Source of the DNA: an uncultured Lachnospiraceae bacterium
GTDB taxonomy: Bacteria > Bacillota > Clostridia > Lachnospirales > Lachnospiraceae
Assembly: GCA_934339365.1 (NCBI GenBank)
Contig: CAKRHW010000002.1
Location: 380,678 to 444,677 of the forward strand
DNA length: 64,000 bases
Direction of reading: 5' to 3'
Shown here one piece after another: positions 15,825 to 24,767 of this stretch. A model generated the notes under the pieces. That model made no database searches and was not told the DNA's origin. It was given only the letters and a program-made list of their open reading frames with translations. Both the position numbers and the translations under genes were made by a program. Each line of letters starts with the position of its first letter. The first letter of the stretch is position 1.

Positions 15825-17813
15825 CTATCCCTTATGATATAACTGCAAAATTAATTGAATATTATGATTCAATGCGTTTAATGTATTTCGATTCTCCATT
15901 TCTTTCAGACTATTCGTTCTCTTCGAAATAAAAGAATCTAATTTATCCATATATTCATCTGCAGTAATGGTTCCTTCTGCTACATAAGTCAGTCCTTTTT
16001 CCCAGCTGGCTGTCAATTCCGGATTCAATAATGATTTAATCGATGCATTTACTACCTCATAAACAAGTTCTCCTAGAATTGCCGGTGAAATGACTTGTGT
16101 TTTTTTATTTAATTTAATGTATTTGATATGAATTAATTTTTTTAGAATCTCCGCCCTGGTTGCACTTGTTCCAATTCCGCTTCCTTTTATCTGTGCACGC
16201 AGCTCTTCATCTTCTATCAACCGCCCTGCATTCTCCATAGCCAGGATGATAGACCCTGAATTATATCTTTTTGGGGGTGCAGTTTCCCCCTCTTTTATTG
16301 CAAGCTGATTCAATTTTAGTTTATCATTTTTTTTCAGATTATTCAATACATCAAAAGGAATTGTACGTCCTTCGGTTCCACCATCTTCCTTCTCTTTTCC
16401 TTTCCCTGTCACTTTTAAATATCCTTCTTCTGCTAATACTTTTGTATTACTAAAAAACTGTTCTTTTTCCTTTTCAAATACAAATCCTATTTTTTTATAT
16501 ATTGCCGGTGGATAAAAAATAGCCAAAAATCTGCGTACAATAGTTGCATAAACTTTTCTTGCAATATCAGAAAGATTCTTTAATCCCTGTACTCCCTGTC
16601 CGGTCGGTATAATTGCATAATGATCTGTAATCTGTTTATCATTACAATACTTGGTCTTTGCAATATTTTTATAACTTCCTGACTGTAAAATTTCCTGTAC
16701 AAAAGGATCTACAGCCTGTATCGCCGATAAACCCTTTATATTTTTTATAATTTCTTTGCTTACCGCTGTAGAAAGTACTCTTGCATCTGTTCTTGGATAT
16801 GTTACCATTTTCTTTTCATACAATTCCTGTGTAATCGCAAGTGTTTCTGATGGATTAATTTTAAATAATTTTGAACACTCATTCTGTAATTCAGCAAGAT
16901 TAAATAATAATGGAGGTTGTTTTTTCTCTGTCTTATTGGTTTTATTCTTTACAACTACTTCCATATCTCCGGTCTGCTTTAGCCATTCAATAAATTTTTC
17001 TGCTTCTTTTTTTTCCTTAAAACCATTTTCTTTATAGAGCAAAGGTGATTTATCATACTTTGAACCTGCTACAGCTTTCCATTCAGCATCAAGAACACCT
17101 CCCTCTGTTTGTATTTTTGCAATCACACGATAAAAAGGTGTTTTGACAAAATTGCGAATTTCTCTTTCTCTTCTTACGATCATTCCTAATACACAGGTCA
17201 TAACTCTTCCGACTGATATAACAGAATATTTTTCCTTTAGTGCTCTTGCCACTGTATTTCCATACTTTAAAGTCAGAATTCTTGAAAAATTAATTCCTAT
17301 CAGATAATCCTCCTTAGCACGCAAATATGCAGCAGAAGACAAATTGTCATATTCTGAAAGATCCTTTGCTTCTGATATACCACGAAGAATTTCCTCCTCT
17401 GTCTGTGAATCAATCCAGACTCGTTTTCTTTTTTTTCCTTTTACATGAGCTTCCTGCTCTACAAGCCGATAAATATACTCTCCCTCTCGTCCTGAATCTG
17501 TACAGACATAAATCGTATCTACATCATCCCGATTCAATATCCGGCTGACTATTCCAAACTGTTTTTTTACAGCCGGAATCACTTCATATAAAAAATGGTC
17601 TGGAATGAACGGAAGTGTAGATACCGACCATTTTTTATATTTCATATCATAGACTTCAGGATAACTCATGGTAACCAAATGTCCCACACACCATGTTACG
17701 ATTGAGTCTTCCGACTCCATAAATCCATCTTTTCTTTTTGTATTTAATTTTAATGCTTTTGCAAATTCTGCTGCCACACTTGGTTTTTCTGCTATATAAA
17801 CTGATTTACCCAT
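15825..17813 (-). CDS. topB: DNA topoisomerase III (TopB)
   Basis: A 662-residue type IA topoisomerase that relaxes negative supercoils and separates replication intermediates. Seen: Toprim start YIAEKPSVAAEFAKAL, CVGHLVTM, acidic triad CTDSGREGEYIYR, LTLKYGNTVARALKE, VGRVMTCVLGMIV, and the active-site KMVTYPRTDARVLS with the catalytic Tyr; GIGTSATRAEIL near the C-terminus. No C-terminal zinc fingers, as expected for TopB. Lies between the YfbR-like gene and glmS with 19- and 55-base gaps, likely one transcript. Confidence 0.96.
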   Translation of the reverse strand: MGKSVYIAEKPSVAAEFAKALKLNTKRKDGFMESEDSIVTWCVGHLVTMSYPEVYDMKYKKWSVSTLPFIPDHFLYEVIPAVKKQFGIVSRILNRDDVDTIYVCTDSGREGEYIYRLVEQEAHVKGKKRKRVWIDSQTEEEILRGISEAKDLSEYDNLSSAAYLRAKEDYLIGINFSRILTLKYGNTVARALKEKYSVISVGRVMTCVLGMIVRREREIRNFVKTPFYRVIAKIQTEGGVLDAEWKAVAGSKYDKSPLLYKENGFKEKKEAEKFIEWLKQTGDMEVVVKNKTNKTEKKQPPLLFNLAELQNECSKLFKINPSETLAITQELYEKKMVTYPRTDARVLSTAVSKEIIKNIKGLSAIQAVDPFVQEILQSGSYKNIAKTKYCNDKQITDHYAIIPTGQGVQGLKNLSDIARKVYATIVRRFLAIFYPPAIYKKIGFVFEKEKEQFFSNTKVLAEEGYLKVTGKGKEKEDGGTEGRTIPFDVLNNLKKNDKLKLNQLAIKEGETAPPKRYNSGSIILAMENAGRLIEDEELRAQIKGSGIGTSATRAEILKKLIHIKYIKLNKKTQVISPAILGELVYEVVNASIKSLLNPELTASWEKGLTYVAEGTITADEYMDKLDSFISKRTNSLKEMENRNTLNALNHNIQLILQLYHKG

Positions 17814-17832
17814 GAAACCTCATTTCTTTCTC

Positions 17833-18423
17833 TTATTTTTCTTTTATCGACTGTTCATCTACCGTCAATGTATATGCAGGTAAAAAATGTTCCATAAAAT
17901 AATCTGCTTCCTCTATCTGCATCTTTTTTAATTCTGTTTTTATTGTTTCTGCTGCCTTCGAAAAATCCTGATTTCCCATCTTTTTTTCTTCTATACATTT
18001 AATGTATGCCGACAATTTGTCTGCTGCTTTCACATATTTGTATAACTCCTGATCAACATCTTCCGTCTTTATGTAACCAGCATATAATTTTTGCATTTCT
18101 TCCGGTAAACCTTTTAACATCTGATCCGCTGCCTTATTTTCAACATCTTTATAAGCCTCACGAATCTGCGGTGCAAAATATTTTACCGGTGTTGGCATAT
18201 CTCCCGTTATAATCTCTGTAGCATCATGATACATTCCAATCACAGCCAGATAATTGGCATCTAACTTTTTTCCATAGAACGTATTTCCGATTACTGCTAA
18301 TGCATGTGCTATCATTGCCACTTCTAAACTATGCTCTGCAATATTTTCAGTAATCGTATTTCTCATAAGTCCCCAGCGATTAATATATTTCATTCTCGAT
18401 AACCGGGCAAAAAACTGATACAT
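17833..18423 (-). CDS. YfbR-like 5'-deoxynucleotidase (HD domain)
   Basis: A 196-residue HD-domain phosphohydrolase like E. coli YfbR (199 residues), which dephosphorylates deoxynucleoside 5'-monophosphates. Seen: RMKYINRWGLMRNT (the Arg-Trp substrate contact), AEHSLEVAMIAH (His31), GMYHDATEIITGDMPTPVK (His66-Asp67) and KAADKLSAYI with the distal Asp. Start at ATG 18423 follows AAGGAGG with a four- to five-base gap; a longer frame to 18477 lacks a ribosome site and overlaps the thrC terminator. Confidence 0.9.
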   Translation of the reverse strand: MYQFFARLSRMKYINRWGLMRNTITENIAEHSLEVAMIAHALAVIGNTFYGKKLDANYLAVIGMYHDATEIITGDMPTPVKYFAPQIREAYKDVENKAADQMLKGLPEEMQKLYAGYIKTEDVDQELYKYVKAADKLSAYIKCIEEKKMGNQDFSKAAETIKTELKKMQIEEADYFMEHFLPAYTLTVDEQSIKEK

Positions 18424-18450
18424 GTACCCTCCTTTTTCTCTGCATTCTTT

Positions 18451-18483
18451 TAAAAATAGGACAGGCGAATTTTCCACCTGTCC
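18451..18483 (-). terminator. Terminator after thrC
   Basis: GGACAGG (18459-18465) pairs with CCTGTCC (18477-18483); on the minus strand the stem runs into TATTTTT. Confidence 0.8.
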
Positions 18484-18527
18484 AATTTCTAAATGAATCC
18501 TATTGAATTTATTTTACCATATTGGAA

Positions 18528-20015
18528 TTAAATTCCAAGAAATTTCTTTACAATTCCCTTCATGCCATCAACTTCTACTACGGTATCATGAAGTACTGGT
18601 GCTGTACGAATTTCTTCAATTGCATTTGGAACCTTAACATTTGCAATCTTTGATAATTCATCCACTAACTCAAAATCACTCATTGAATCATATTTTGGAT
18701 CAATTGCATTCATAACACTTCTTGTGAACTTGAATGGACTTGCTGTTGAAGCAATTACAGTTGTTGTCTGATCCTTTGTGTCTTCTTTATACTTATTATA
18801 AACTCCTGCTGCTACTGCTGTATGTGTATCAATGACATACCCTGTAGACTCATAAATCTCACGAATGGTATCTGCAGTCTCTTTTTCCGTTGAATAATTT
18901 CCATAAAAATCAGATAACTGCTTCTTCATATCCTCTGTAATCTCATATTTACCATCTTCTTTTAATTCCTGCATAAACTTTGCATTTTTCTCTGCAGATG
19001 CACCGGCAATCTTATAAATCAGTCTCTCAAGGTTACTTGAAATTAAAATATCCATAGATGGAGAAGTTGTAAGTATAAATTCTCTATTTTTATCATAACA
19101 TCCTGTTGTAAAGAAGTCATATAATACTTTGTTATCATTCGATGCACAGATTAACTTATTAATTGGAAGTCCCATATTCTTTGCGTAGTATGCTGCAAGA
19201 ATATTACCGAAATTACCGGTTGGAACAACAACATTCATCTTCTCACCTTCTGATAATTTTCCTTCGCCAAGCAATCTTGAATATGCATATACATAATATA
19301 CAATCTGTGGTACCAGACGACCAATATTAATTGAATTTGCTGATGAAAACTGGAATCCTGCCTGATCTAATTCCTTTTCTAATTCTTTGTCATTAAACAA
19401 AGCCTTTACAGAACTCTGTGCCTGATCAAAATTACCCTTAATTCCAACGACATATGTATTCTTACCCTTTTGTGTAACCATCTGTTTCTCCTGGATTGGA
19501 CTTACTCCACCCTTTGGATAAAATACAATAATTCTTGTACCTGGAACATCTGCAAAACCAGCCATAGCTGCTTTTCCTGTATCACCTGAAGTTGCTGTTA
19601 AAATAACAATCTCATTCTTTACTTCATTCTTCTTTGCAGCTGTCGTTAATAAATGTGGTAAAATTGATAATGCCATATCCTTAAATGCAATTGTTGCTCC
19701 ATGAAATAACTCAAGGAAATAAGCTCCATCTGCCTCAACTAATGGTGCAATCTCTTCAGTATCAAACTTTGCATCATATGCTTTGTTAATACAGTTCTTT
19801 AATTCCTCTTCTGTAAAATCTGTCAGGAACTCTTTCATAACTTCATATGCAACTTCCTTATATGACATCTTAGAAAGCTTGTCTAATGATACTTCAAGCT
19901 TCGGAATTGATACTGGAACAAATAATCCACCATCATCCGCTAATCCTTTTAAAATTGCCTGAGAAGCTTTCACTGTCTCGTCGCTTCTTGTACTCTTATA
20001 CATCAAATCCATCAT
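18528..20015 (-). CDS. thrC: Threonine synthase
   Basis: A 495-residue PLP enzyme converting O-phosphohomoserine to threonine. Seen: YKSTRSDETVKASQAILKGLADDGGLFVP, the PLP lysine in FHGATIAFKDMALS, TATSGDTGKAAM, SANSINIGRLVPQIVYY, VPTGNFGNILAAYYAK, SSNLERL and DTHTAVAAGVY. This is the long (~490-residue) class of threonine synthase. Monocistronic, with a strong promoter upstream and its own terminator. Two adjacent ATGs open the frame; AAGGA seven bases before the first decides for 20015. Confidence 0.97.
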   Translation of the reverse strand: MMDLMYKSTRSDETVKASQAILKGLADDGGLFVPVSIPKLEVSLDKLSKMSYKEVAYEVMKEFLTDFTEEELKNCINKAYDAKFDTEEIAPLVEADGAYFLELFHGATIAFKDMALSILPHLLTTAAKKNEVKNEIVILTATSGDTGKAAMAGFADVPGTRIIVFYPKGGVSPIQEKQMVTQKGKNTYVVGIKGNFDQAQSSVKALFNDKELEKELDQAGFQFSSANSINIGRLVPQIVYYVYAYSRLLGEGKLSEGEKMNVVVPTGNFGNILAAYYAKNMGLPINKLICASNDNKVLYDFFTTGCYDKNREFILTTSPSMDILISSNLERLIYKIAGASAEKNAKFMQELKEDGKYEITEDMKKQLSDFYGNYSTEKETADTIREIYESTGYVIDTHTAVAAGVYNKYKEDTKDQTTTVIASTASPFKFTRSVMNAIDPKYDSMSDFELVDELSKIANVKVPNAIEEIRTAPVLHDTVVEVDGMKGIVKKFLGI

Positions 20016-20056
20016 TCATCCATCCTTTTTGTACTTAATCTCTTAATCTAACAATC

Positions 20057-20071
20057 TTGTTCATTGAACAA
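20057..20071. promoter_or_regulatory. Perfect palindrome in the thrC leader
   Basis: TTGTTCA-T-TGAACAA is a 15-base perfect inverted repeat just downstream of the thrC start site. It may be an operator or a small RNA hairpin; no regulator is identified. Confidence 0.3.
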
Positions 20072-20082
20072 ATTCTTTTCGT

Positions 20083-20111
20083 ATTATAGCATACTTTATT
20101 TTCTTACTCAA
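20083..20111 (-). promoter_or_regulatory. Strong sigma-A promoter for thrC
   Basis: TTGAGT (20106-20111), 17-base spacer, TATAAT (20083-20088) with extended TGC. Confidence 0.7.
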
Positions 20112-20127
20112 GAGACTTTTCTTTTTT

Positions 20128-20895
20128 CTACTGATAAAACAAATGATCTTTATATTGGAATAAAAAAGTAAGCTTTGTGCGAAAAAAAGTGTTTACTGCT
20201 TTTTTCGTACAAAAATACATCGCTCCATTTGAATAATCTACTCCATTTAATGCCTTTTTTGCTGCAATTCTCGCTGCATCCGTTACAACTACAGATTCAT
20301 ATGCCCCATCCCAGGTTGGCATAAACTGTCCTGCCTGAAATACAACTTGTGGAATTGTCATCTGAAATTTTTTCATTCTGTTAATTACCACATTTGCTAC
20401 CAGGATCATTCCTTTTTCTCCCTGATTTCCTGCCTCTGCCATGACAATTCTTGACAGACATTCATAATCTTCTACTGTAATATCCGGATATGCACATGGA
20501 TAGATTTGTTTATGTGTATTCTTTTTTTTCTGCGTCTGCTTTTCTTTCGTCTGCTTTTCTATTATTTTTCCTGTTTCCTGCTCTTTTCTTTCTTCTATTA
20601 CATGCTCTGTTATATTCTCTGTTTCTTCTATATTTTTTTCTGCCTTCTTCCCTTTTCCTTCCATTTCACTTTGTGGTCCCTGAATTTCTGCCTCTTGTAA
20701 AACAGCTTGTCTTACTTTTTCTTCCTTTCCCACAACAAGCCTTCCCTGCCCCTCTGTCACACTAGAAAATGCACTCACAAAAAAAATCAAAATAAATGCA
20801 GCCCCTAATGTCCGGTATACATAGACATTCCAGACAATCTCTTTAAAAAAAGAGATGATTCCCCTCTTTTCTTCCTCTTCATACCATTGGTTCAT
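20128..20895 (-). CDS. SleB/CwlJ-type cell wall hydrolase, membrane-anchored
   Basis: A 255-residue protein. Residues ~28-46 (TLGAAFILIFFVSAFSS) form one membrane anchor; ~50-130 is a Lys/Glu/Gln/Thr-rich linker; ~137-255 is a Hydrolase_2 domain with the catalytic-type Glu in RIVMAEAGNQGEKGMI, then ANVVINR, QFMPTWDG and GAMYFCTKKA. Family members (SleB, CwlJ) cut spore cortex or wall peptidoglycan. GGAGG lies six bases before ATG 20895. A CATATACTA element (20951-20959) resembles mother-cell sigma-E/K -10 sequences, so a sporulation role is possible. Substrate and timing are inferred. Confidence 0.88.
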   Translation of the reverse strand: MNQWYEEEEKRGIISFFKEIVWNVYVYRTLGAAFILIFFVSAFSSVTEGQGRLVVGKEEKVRQAVLQEAEIQGPQSEMEGKGKKAEKNIEETENITEHVIEERKEQETGKIIEKQTKEKQTQKKKNTHKQIYPCAYPDITVEDYECLSRIVMAEAGNQGEKGMILVANVVINRMKKFQMTIPQVVFQAGQFMPTWDGAYESVVVTDAARIAAKKALNGVDYSNGAMYFCTKKAVNTFFRTKLTFLFQYKDHLFYQ

Positions 20896-20959
20896 ACATT
20901 ACCTCCATCTTTCGGATGATTTCTTTCTATCCTAAAAAAGTTCACAGTAATAGTATATG

Positions 20960-21004
20960 AAAAAAACGATACATTTATTCCTAGAATCTAGGAATCATGT
21001 ATCG
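20960..21004 (-). terminator. Terminator after leuD
   Basis: GATACAT..ATTCCTAG and CTAGGAAT..ATGTATC form a long stem followed, on the minus strand, by seven Ts. It separates leuCD from the hydrolase gene. Confidence 0.88.
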
Positions 21005-21022
21005 TCTCTTTTTTGTATTTTA

Positions 21023-21511
21023 TTAATTCTGATTATTAATATACGAAATCAAACCACCTGAGGTAATAATTTTTTGCATAAATGGTGGAAATGCCTGACC
21101 CTGATAACTCGTTCCCTTTGTTTTATCATAAATCATTCCACTGTCAAAATCTACCTCAACTTCATCTCCTGCTTCAATCTCTTCGCTTGCTTCTTTGCAC
21201 TCAATAATTGGCAATCCAATATTAATTGCATTTCTATAGAAAATTCTTGCAAATGTCTCTGCAATGACACAACTTACTCCATTTTCCTTAATAACAGCCG
21301 GTGCATGCTCTCTTGAAGATCCACATCCAAAATTCTTTCTTGCTACAATCAGATCTCCTTTTTGTACTTTGCTGCTAAATTCCGCATCAATATCTTCCAT
21401 TGCATGAACTGCAAGTTCTTTCATATCCGGAACATTCAAATATCTTGCAGGAATAATTACATCGGTATCTACATTATCTCCATATTTAAATACTTTTCCG
21501 TTTGCTCTCAT
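21023..21511 (-). CDS. leuD: 3-isopropylmalate dehydratase small subunit
   Basis: A 162-residue swivelling-domain subunit of isopropylmalate isomerase (leucine pathway). Seen: GKVFKYGDNVDTDVIIPARYL, DLIVARKNFGCGSSREHAP (substrate loop) and ETFARIFYRNAINIGLP. Length fits the short HacB/LeuD2 class that pairs with ~420-residue LeuC. It follows leuC by 13 bases with GGAGG before the ATG. Confidence 0.97.
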   Translation of the reverse strand: MRANGKVFKYGDNVDTDVIIPARYLNVPDMKELAVHAMEDIDAEFSSKVQKGDLIVARKNFGCGSSREHAPAVIKENGVSCVIAETFARIFYRNAINIGLPIIECKEASEEIEAGDEVEVDFDSGMIYDKTKGTSYQGQAFPPFMQKIITSGGLISYINNQN

Positions 21512-21524
21512 TATCTTTTCCTCC

Positions 21525-22790
21525 TTACAGTCCTAAATCTGATGGCTGTGAAATTTTACCTGTTACTGCACTTGCTGCTGCTACTGCAGGACTTGCAAGA
21601 TAAACTTCTGATTCTACATGTCCCATACGACCTACAAAATTTCTGTTTGTTGTTGCAACAGCTCTTTCACCTTCTGCTAAAATACCCATATGTCCGCCAA
21701 GGCATGGACCACATGTCGGTGTACTAACTGCTGCTCCGGCTTTAATAAATGTCTCAACAAGTCCTTCCTGTACTGCTTGTAAATAAACTGCTTCTGTTGC
21801 AGGAATTACAATTGTACGGACACCCTTTGCGACATGTCTTCCTTTTAATACTTTTGCAGCAATTCTTAAATCATCAATTCTTCCATTTGTACATGAACCA
21901 ATGACAACCTGCTGAATTTCAACATCTCCTGCTTCATCTACCGTCTTTGTGTTCTCTGGTAAATGTGGAAATGCAACTGTCGGTTTTAGCTGGCTTAAAT
22001 CAATCGTATAAGTCTCATCATAAACAGCATCTTCATCTGCTTCAAATACCTTATATTCTTTTGATGCATGTTCCTTTAAATATGCAATCGTCTTTTCATC
22101 TACCGGGAAGATTCCATTCTTTCCACCGGCTTCAATTGCCATATTCGCAATTGCAAAACGATCATCCATAGATAATGCAGCTACACCTTCTCCGGTAAAT
22201 TCCATTGACTTGTATAAAGCACCATCTACACCAATCATACCGATAATATGTAAAATTAAATCTTTTCCACTTACCCATTTTGGAAGGCTTCCTTTTAACT
22301 CAAAGCGGATTGCACCTGGAACTTTAAACCATGCTTTTCCTGTTTCCATACCGGCTGCCATATCCGTACTTCCAACACCTGTTGAAAATGCACCTAAAGC
22401 ACCATAAGTACAAGTGTGAGAATCGGCTCCAATTACAACATCTCCTGCAACAACCAGTCCTTTTTCCGGTAATAATGCATGCTCAATTCCAACTTCTCCT
22501 GTTTCATAAAAATGAGTAATACCATGTTCTTTTGCAAACTCTCTCGTTACCTTACATAACTGAGCTGATTTAATATCCTTACAAGGTGTAAAATGATCAC
22601 ATACAAGTGCAATTTTATCCTTATTGAATACTTCTTGTTTCTTAAATTTTTTAAATTCTGCAATTGCAACCGGACTTGTTACATCATTTCCTAATACTAA
22701 ATCCAGATTAGCTTCAATCAAATCTCCTGCTTTCACTTCTGGCAGTCCTGCTGCCTGTGCAAGAATCTTTTGCGTCATTGTCATTCCCAT
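21525..22790 (-). CDS. leuC: 3-isopropylmalate dehydratase large subunit
   Basis: A 421-residue aconitase-family subunit that holds the 4Fe-4S cluster and, with LeuD, isomerises 2- to 3-isopropylmalate. Seen: MTMTQKILAQAAGL, CDHFTPCKDIKSA, GADSHTCTYGALGAF, VVIGSCTNGRIDDL and PTCGPCLGGHMGIL, which carry the three cluster cysteines. The start MGMTMTQ at 22790 is set by GGAGG eight bases upstream; a 14-residue longer frame has no ribosome site. A divergent LysR gene is a likely regulator. Confidence 0.97.
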   Translation of the reverse strand: MGMTMTQKILAQAAGLPEVKAGDLIEANLDLVLGNDVTSPVAIAEFKKFKKQEVFNKDKIALVCDHFTPCKDIKSAQLCKVTREFAKEHGITHFYETGEVGIEHALLPEKGLVVAGDVVIGADSHTCTYGALGAFSTGVGSTDMAAGMETGKAWFKVPGAIRFELKGSLPKWVSGKDLILHIIGMIGVDGALYKSMEFTGEGVAALSMDDRFAIANMAIEAGGKNGIFPVDEKTIAYLKEHASKEYKVFEADEDAVYDETYTIDLSQLKPTVAFPHLPENTKTVDEAGDVEIQQVVIGSCTNGRIDDLRIAAKVLKGRHVAKGVRTIVIPATEAVYLQAVQEGLVETFIKAGAAVSTPTCGPCLGGHMGILAEGERAVATTNRNFVGRMGHVESEVYLASPAVAAASAVTGKISQPSDLGL

Positions 22791-22822
22791 GACCTGTACC
22801 TCCATTCCAACTTTATGATTGC

Positions 22823-22851
22823 ATTCTAGCATAGCAAATGATATAATGCAA
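22823..22851 (-). promoter_or_regulatory. Sigma-A promoter for leuCD
   Basis: TTGCAT (22846-22851), 17-base spacer, TAGAAT (22823-22828) with extended TGC. The AT-rich stretch between here and the LysR start (22852-22901) contains TGATA...TATCA half-sites and is where the regulator would bind. Confidence 0.55.
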
Positions 22852-22901
22852 ATACATAATAATAATATTTATCATAACTGTTTGTTATAGAAGGAAAAAT
22901 C

Positions 22902-23822
22902 ATGTTAGAAGAGAATTTGAATCAGTATAAAATATTTTACGAAGTTGCCAAAGCCGAAAGTTTTACAGAAGCCGCCAAAACACTTTACATCAGTCAGCCG
23001 GCAATCAGTAAATCAATTAAAACATTAGAACACAATATGGGAACTGTTCTTTTTGTCCGTAATTCCAGAGGCTGTCGTTTAACAGAAGACGGACAGCTTT
23101 TTTTTCACCATGTCAAAGAAGCTTTTTCTATTCTTGAAAATGGCAGGCGGGAAATTTCTACACGTGCCGGACTAGGCATTGGCCATATTACCATCGGGGT
23201 CAGTACAACACTCTGTAAATATTTATTACTCCCGTATTTACAGACATTTATCAAAGAGAATCCTCACATTCAGATTAGCATCAAATGTCAGTCTAGTGCA
23301 GAAAGCTTTACACATATTAATGATTCCTCTTTAGATCTGGCAGTTGTGGGTTGTACTGATATCCCTAAAAAATGGCCATTTTACAAATTAACAGACTTAA
23401 ACTATATTTTTGTTGCCTCACATTCCTATCTTCACACCATGCAGCAACGGGGATATTCAACAACTTATGATTTGTTAAAAAATGGAAATCTTATGTTGTT
23501 AGATAAAAATAATAATTCTAGAATATTTATAGATGAATATTTTAACTCGCATTCCATTCCAATCAACAATGTACTTGATGTCACCAATTTAGATTTAATT
23601 CTTGACTTTTGCAAAATTGGAATGGGTATCGGTTGTGTAATCAAAGAATTTATCACACAAGAATTACTCGAACAAACCTTACTTGAACTTCCAATTTCAG
23701 AACCGATTATTCCTAGAATTGCCGGTTTTATTCATTCTCCCGCACTTCCCGCTAATCATTTAGTCCACAAATTTTTACAAACCGTTTTTTCATCTTCTCC
23801 CTCATCTGATACACTGAACTAA
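22902..23822 (+). CDS. LysR-family transcriptional regulator, divergent from leuCD
   Basis: A 306-residue LysR regulator: winged HTH at residues ~8-65 (FYEVAKAESFTEAAKTLYISQPAISKSIKTLE), then a periplasmic-binding-like effector domain (IGVSTTLCKYLLLPYL...). AAGGA lies six bases before the ATG. The divergent arrangement with leuC, 111 bases apart, is the standard LysR geometry and suggests control of leucine synthesis, possibly with a pathway intermediate as effector. Its 17-base gap to the radical SAM gene suggests co-transcription with that gene. Specific target is inferred. Confidence 0.92.
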   Translation: MLEENLNQYKIFYEVAKAESFTEAAKTLYISQPAISKSIKTLEHNMGTVLFVRNSRGCRLTEDGQLFFHHVKEAFSILENGRREISTRAGLGIGHITIGVSTTLCKYLLLPYLQTFIKENPHIQISIKCQSSAESFTHINDSSLDLAVVGCTDIPKKWPFYKLTDLNYIFVASHSYLHTMQQRGYSTTYDLLKNGNLMLLDKNNNSRIFIDEYFNSHSIPINNVLDVTNLDLILDFCKIGMGIGCVIKEFITQELLEQTLLELPISEPIIPRIAGFIHSPALPANHLVHKFLQTVFSSSPSSDTLN

Positions 23823-23838
23823 AGAAAGGAGCTTACTG

Positions 23839-24741
23839 ATGCACTATACTTCTTTAAACGAATATTTAAAATCTGTTTACGGACATAAACTTTATAAAAT
23901 CTCTTTAAATGCAAATTTAACCTGCCCCAATCGTGACGGACACCTAAGTTTTTCCGGTTGCACATTTTGCTCGGAAGGTGGCTCCGGAGATTTTGCCGAA
24001 TCAGCCAGCCATACGATTTCCATGCAGATAGAAGAAGGAAAAAGAAAAATAAAAAATAAAATGCCGAAAAATTTATCATCTTCTCCCTCTTATATTGCGT
24101 ATTTTCAAGCCTTTACGAATACCTACGGACCAATTGATTATCTCAGGAAAATATTTTATGAAGCAATCGAACAAAAAGAAATTGCCATTCTCTCTATTGC
24201 AACAAGACCAGACTGTTTAGGTCCTGATATTTTAGATCTTCTCTCTGAATTAAATCAAATAAAACCTGTCTGGATTGAACTAGGTCTTCAGACCATTCAT
24301 CCTGAAACTGCCAGACGAATAAATCGTGGATATCCTCTTTCCGTCTATGACCAGGCAGTAACTTCCTTACGTGAGCGAAATATAAAAGTCATTACTCATT
24401 TAATTATTGGCTTGCCTGGCGAAACAGAATCCATGATTTACCAAAGTGTTGCGCATGTTGTAAATATGAACACCTGGGGAATAAAATTACAGTTATTACA
24501 TGTGTTAAAAGGAACTAGACTTGCAAAACAATACGAAACAAATCCATTCCATATCTTGTCATTAGAAGAATATACTCATATCATTGTTGAATGTTTAAAA
24601 AGAATTCCGGAATCTGTCGTAATCCATCGCATAACAGGAGATGGTCCAAAATCTATTTTAATGGAACCGAAATGGAGTGCCAATAAAAAGCTTGTATTAA
24701 ATACACTTCAAAAAGCAATTAAGCTGTCAGAGCGAAATTAA
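23839..24741 (+). CDS. TIGR01212/YhcC-family radical SAM protein
   Basis: A 300-residue radical SAM protein. The cluster-binding cysteines are in NLTCPNRDGHLSFSGCTFC (C29, C41, C44), an unusually spaced motif characteristic of the YhcC/YtqA family. Further signatures: YFQAFTNTY, GLQTIHPETARRINRG, THLIIGLPGETE and HRITGDGP. AAAGGA precedes the ATG. The family is near-universal in Firmicutes and Proteobacteria, yet the reaction is not established to my knowledge. Linked to the LysR gene only by position. Confidence 0.9.
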   Translation: MHYTSLNEYLKSVYGHKLYKISLNANLTCPNRDGHLSFSGCTFCSEGGSGDFAESASHTISMQIEEGKRKIKNKMPKNLSSSPSYIAYFQAFTNTYGPIDYLRKIFYEAIEQKEIAILSIATRPDCLGPDILDLLSELNQIKPVWIELGLQTIHPETARRINRGYPLSVYDQAVTSLRERNIKVITHLIIGLPGETESMIYQSVAHVVNMNTWGIKLQLLHVLKGTRLAKQYETNPFHILSLEEYTHIIVECLKRIPESVVIHRITGDGPKSILMEPKWSANKKLVLNTLQKAIKLSERN

Positions 24742-24767
24742 TTTCATTCTGACAGCTTATCTTTTTT
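24721..24767. terminator. Bidirectional terminator, radical SAM gene / mocR
   Basis: AAGCTGTCAG (24721-24730) and CTGACAGCTT (24749-24758), followed by T-run; it overlaps the 3' ends of both converging genes. Confidence 0.88.
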
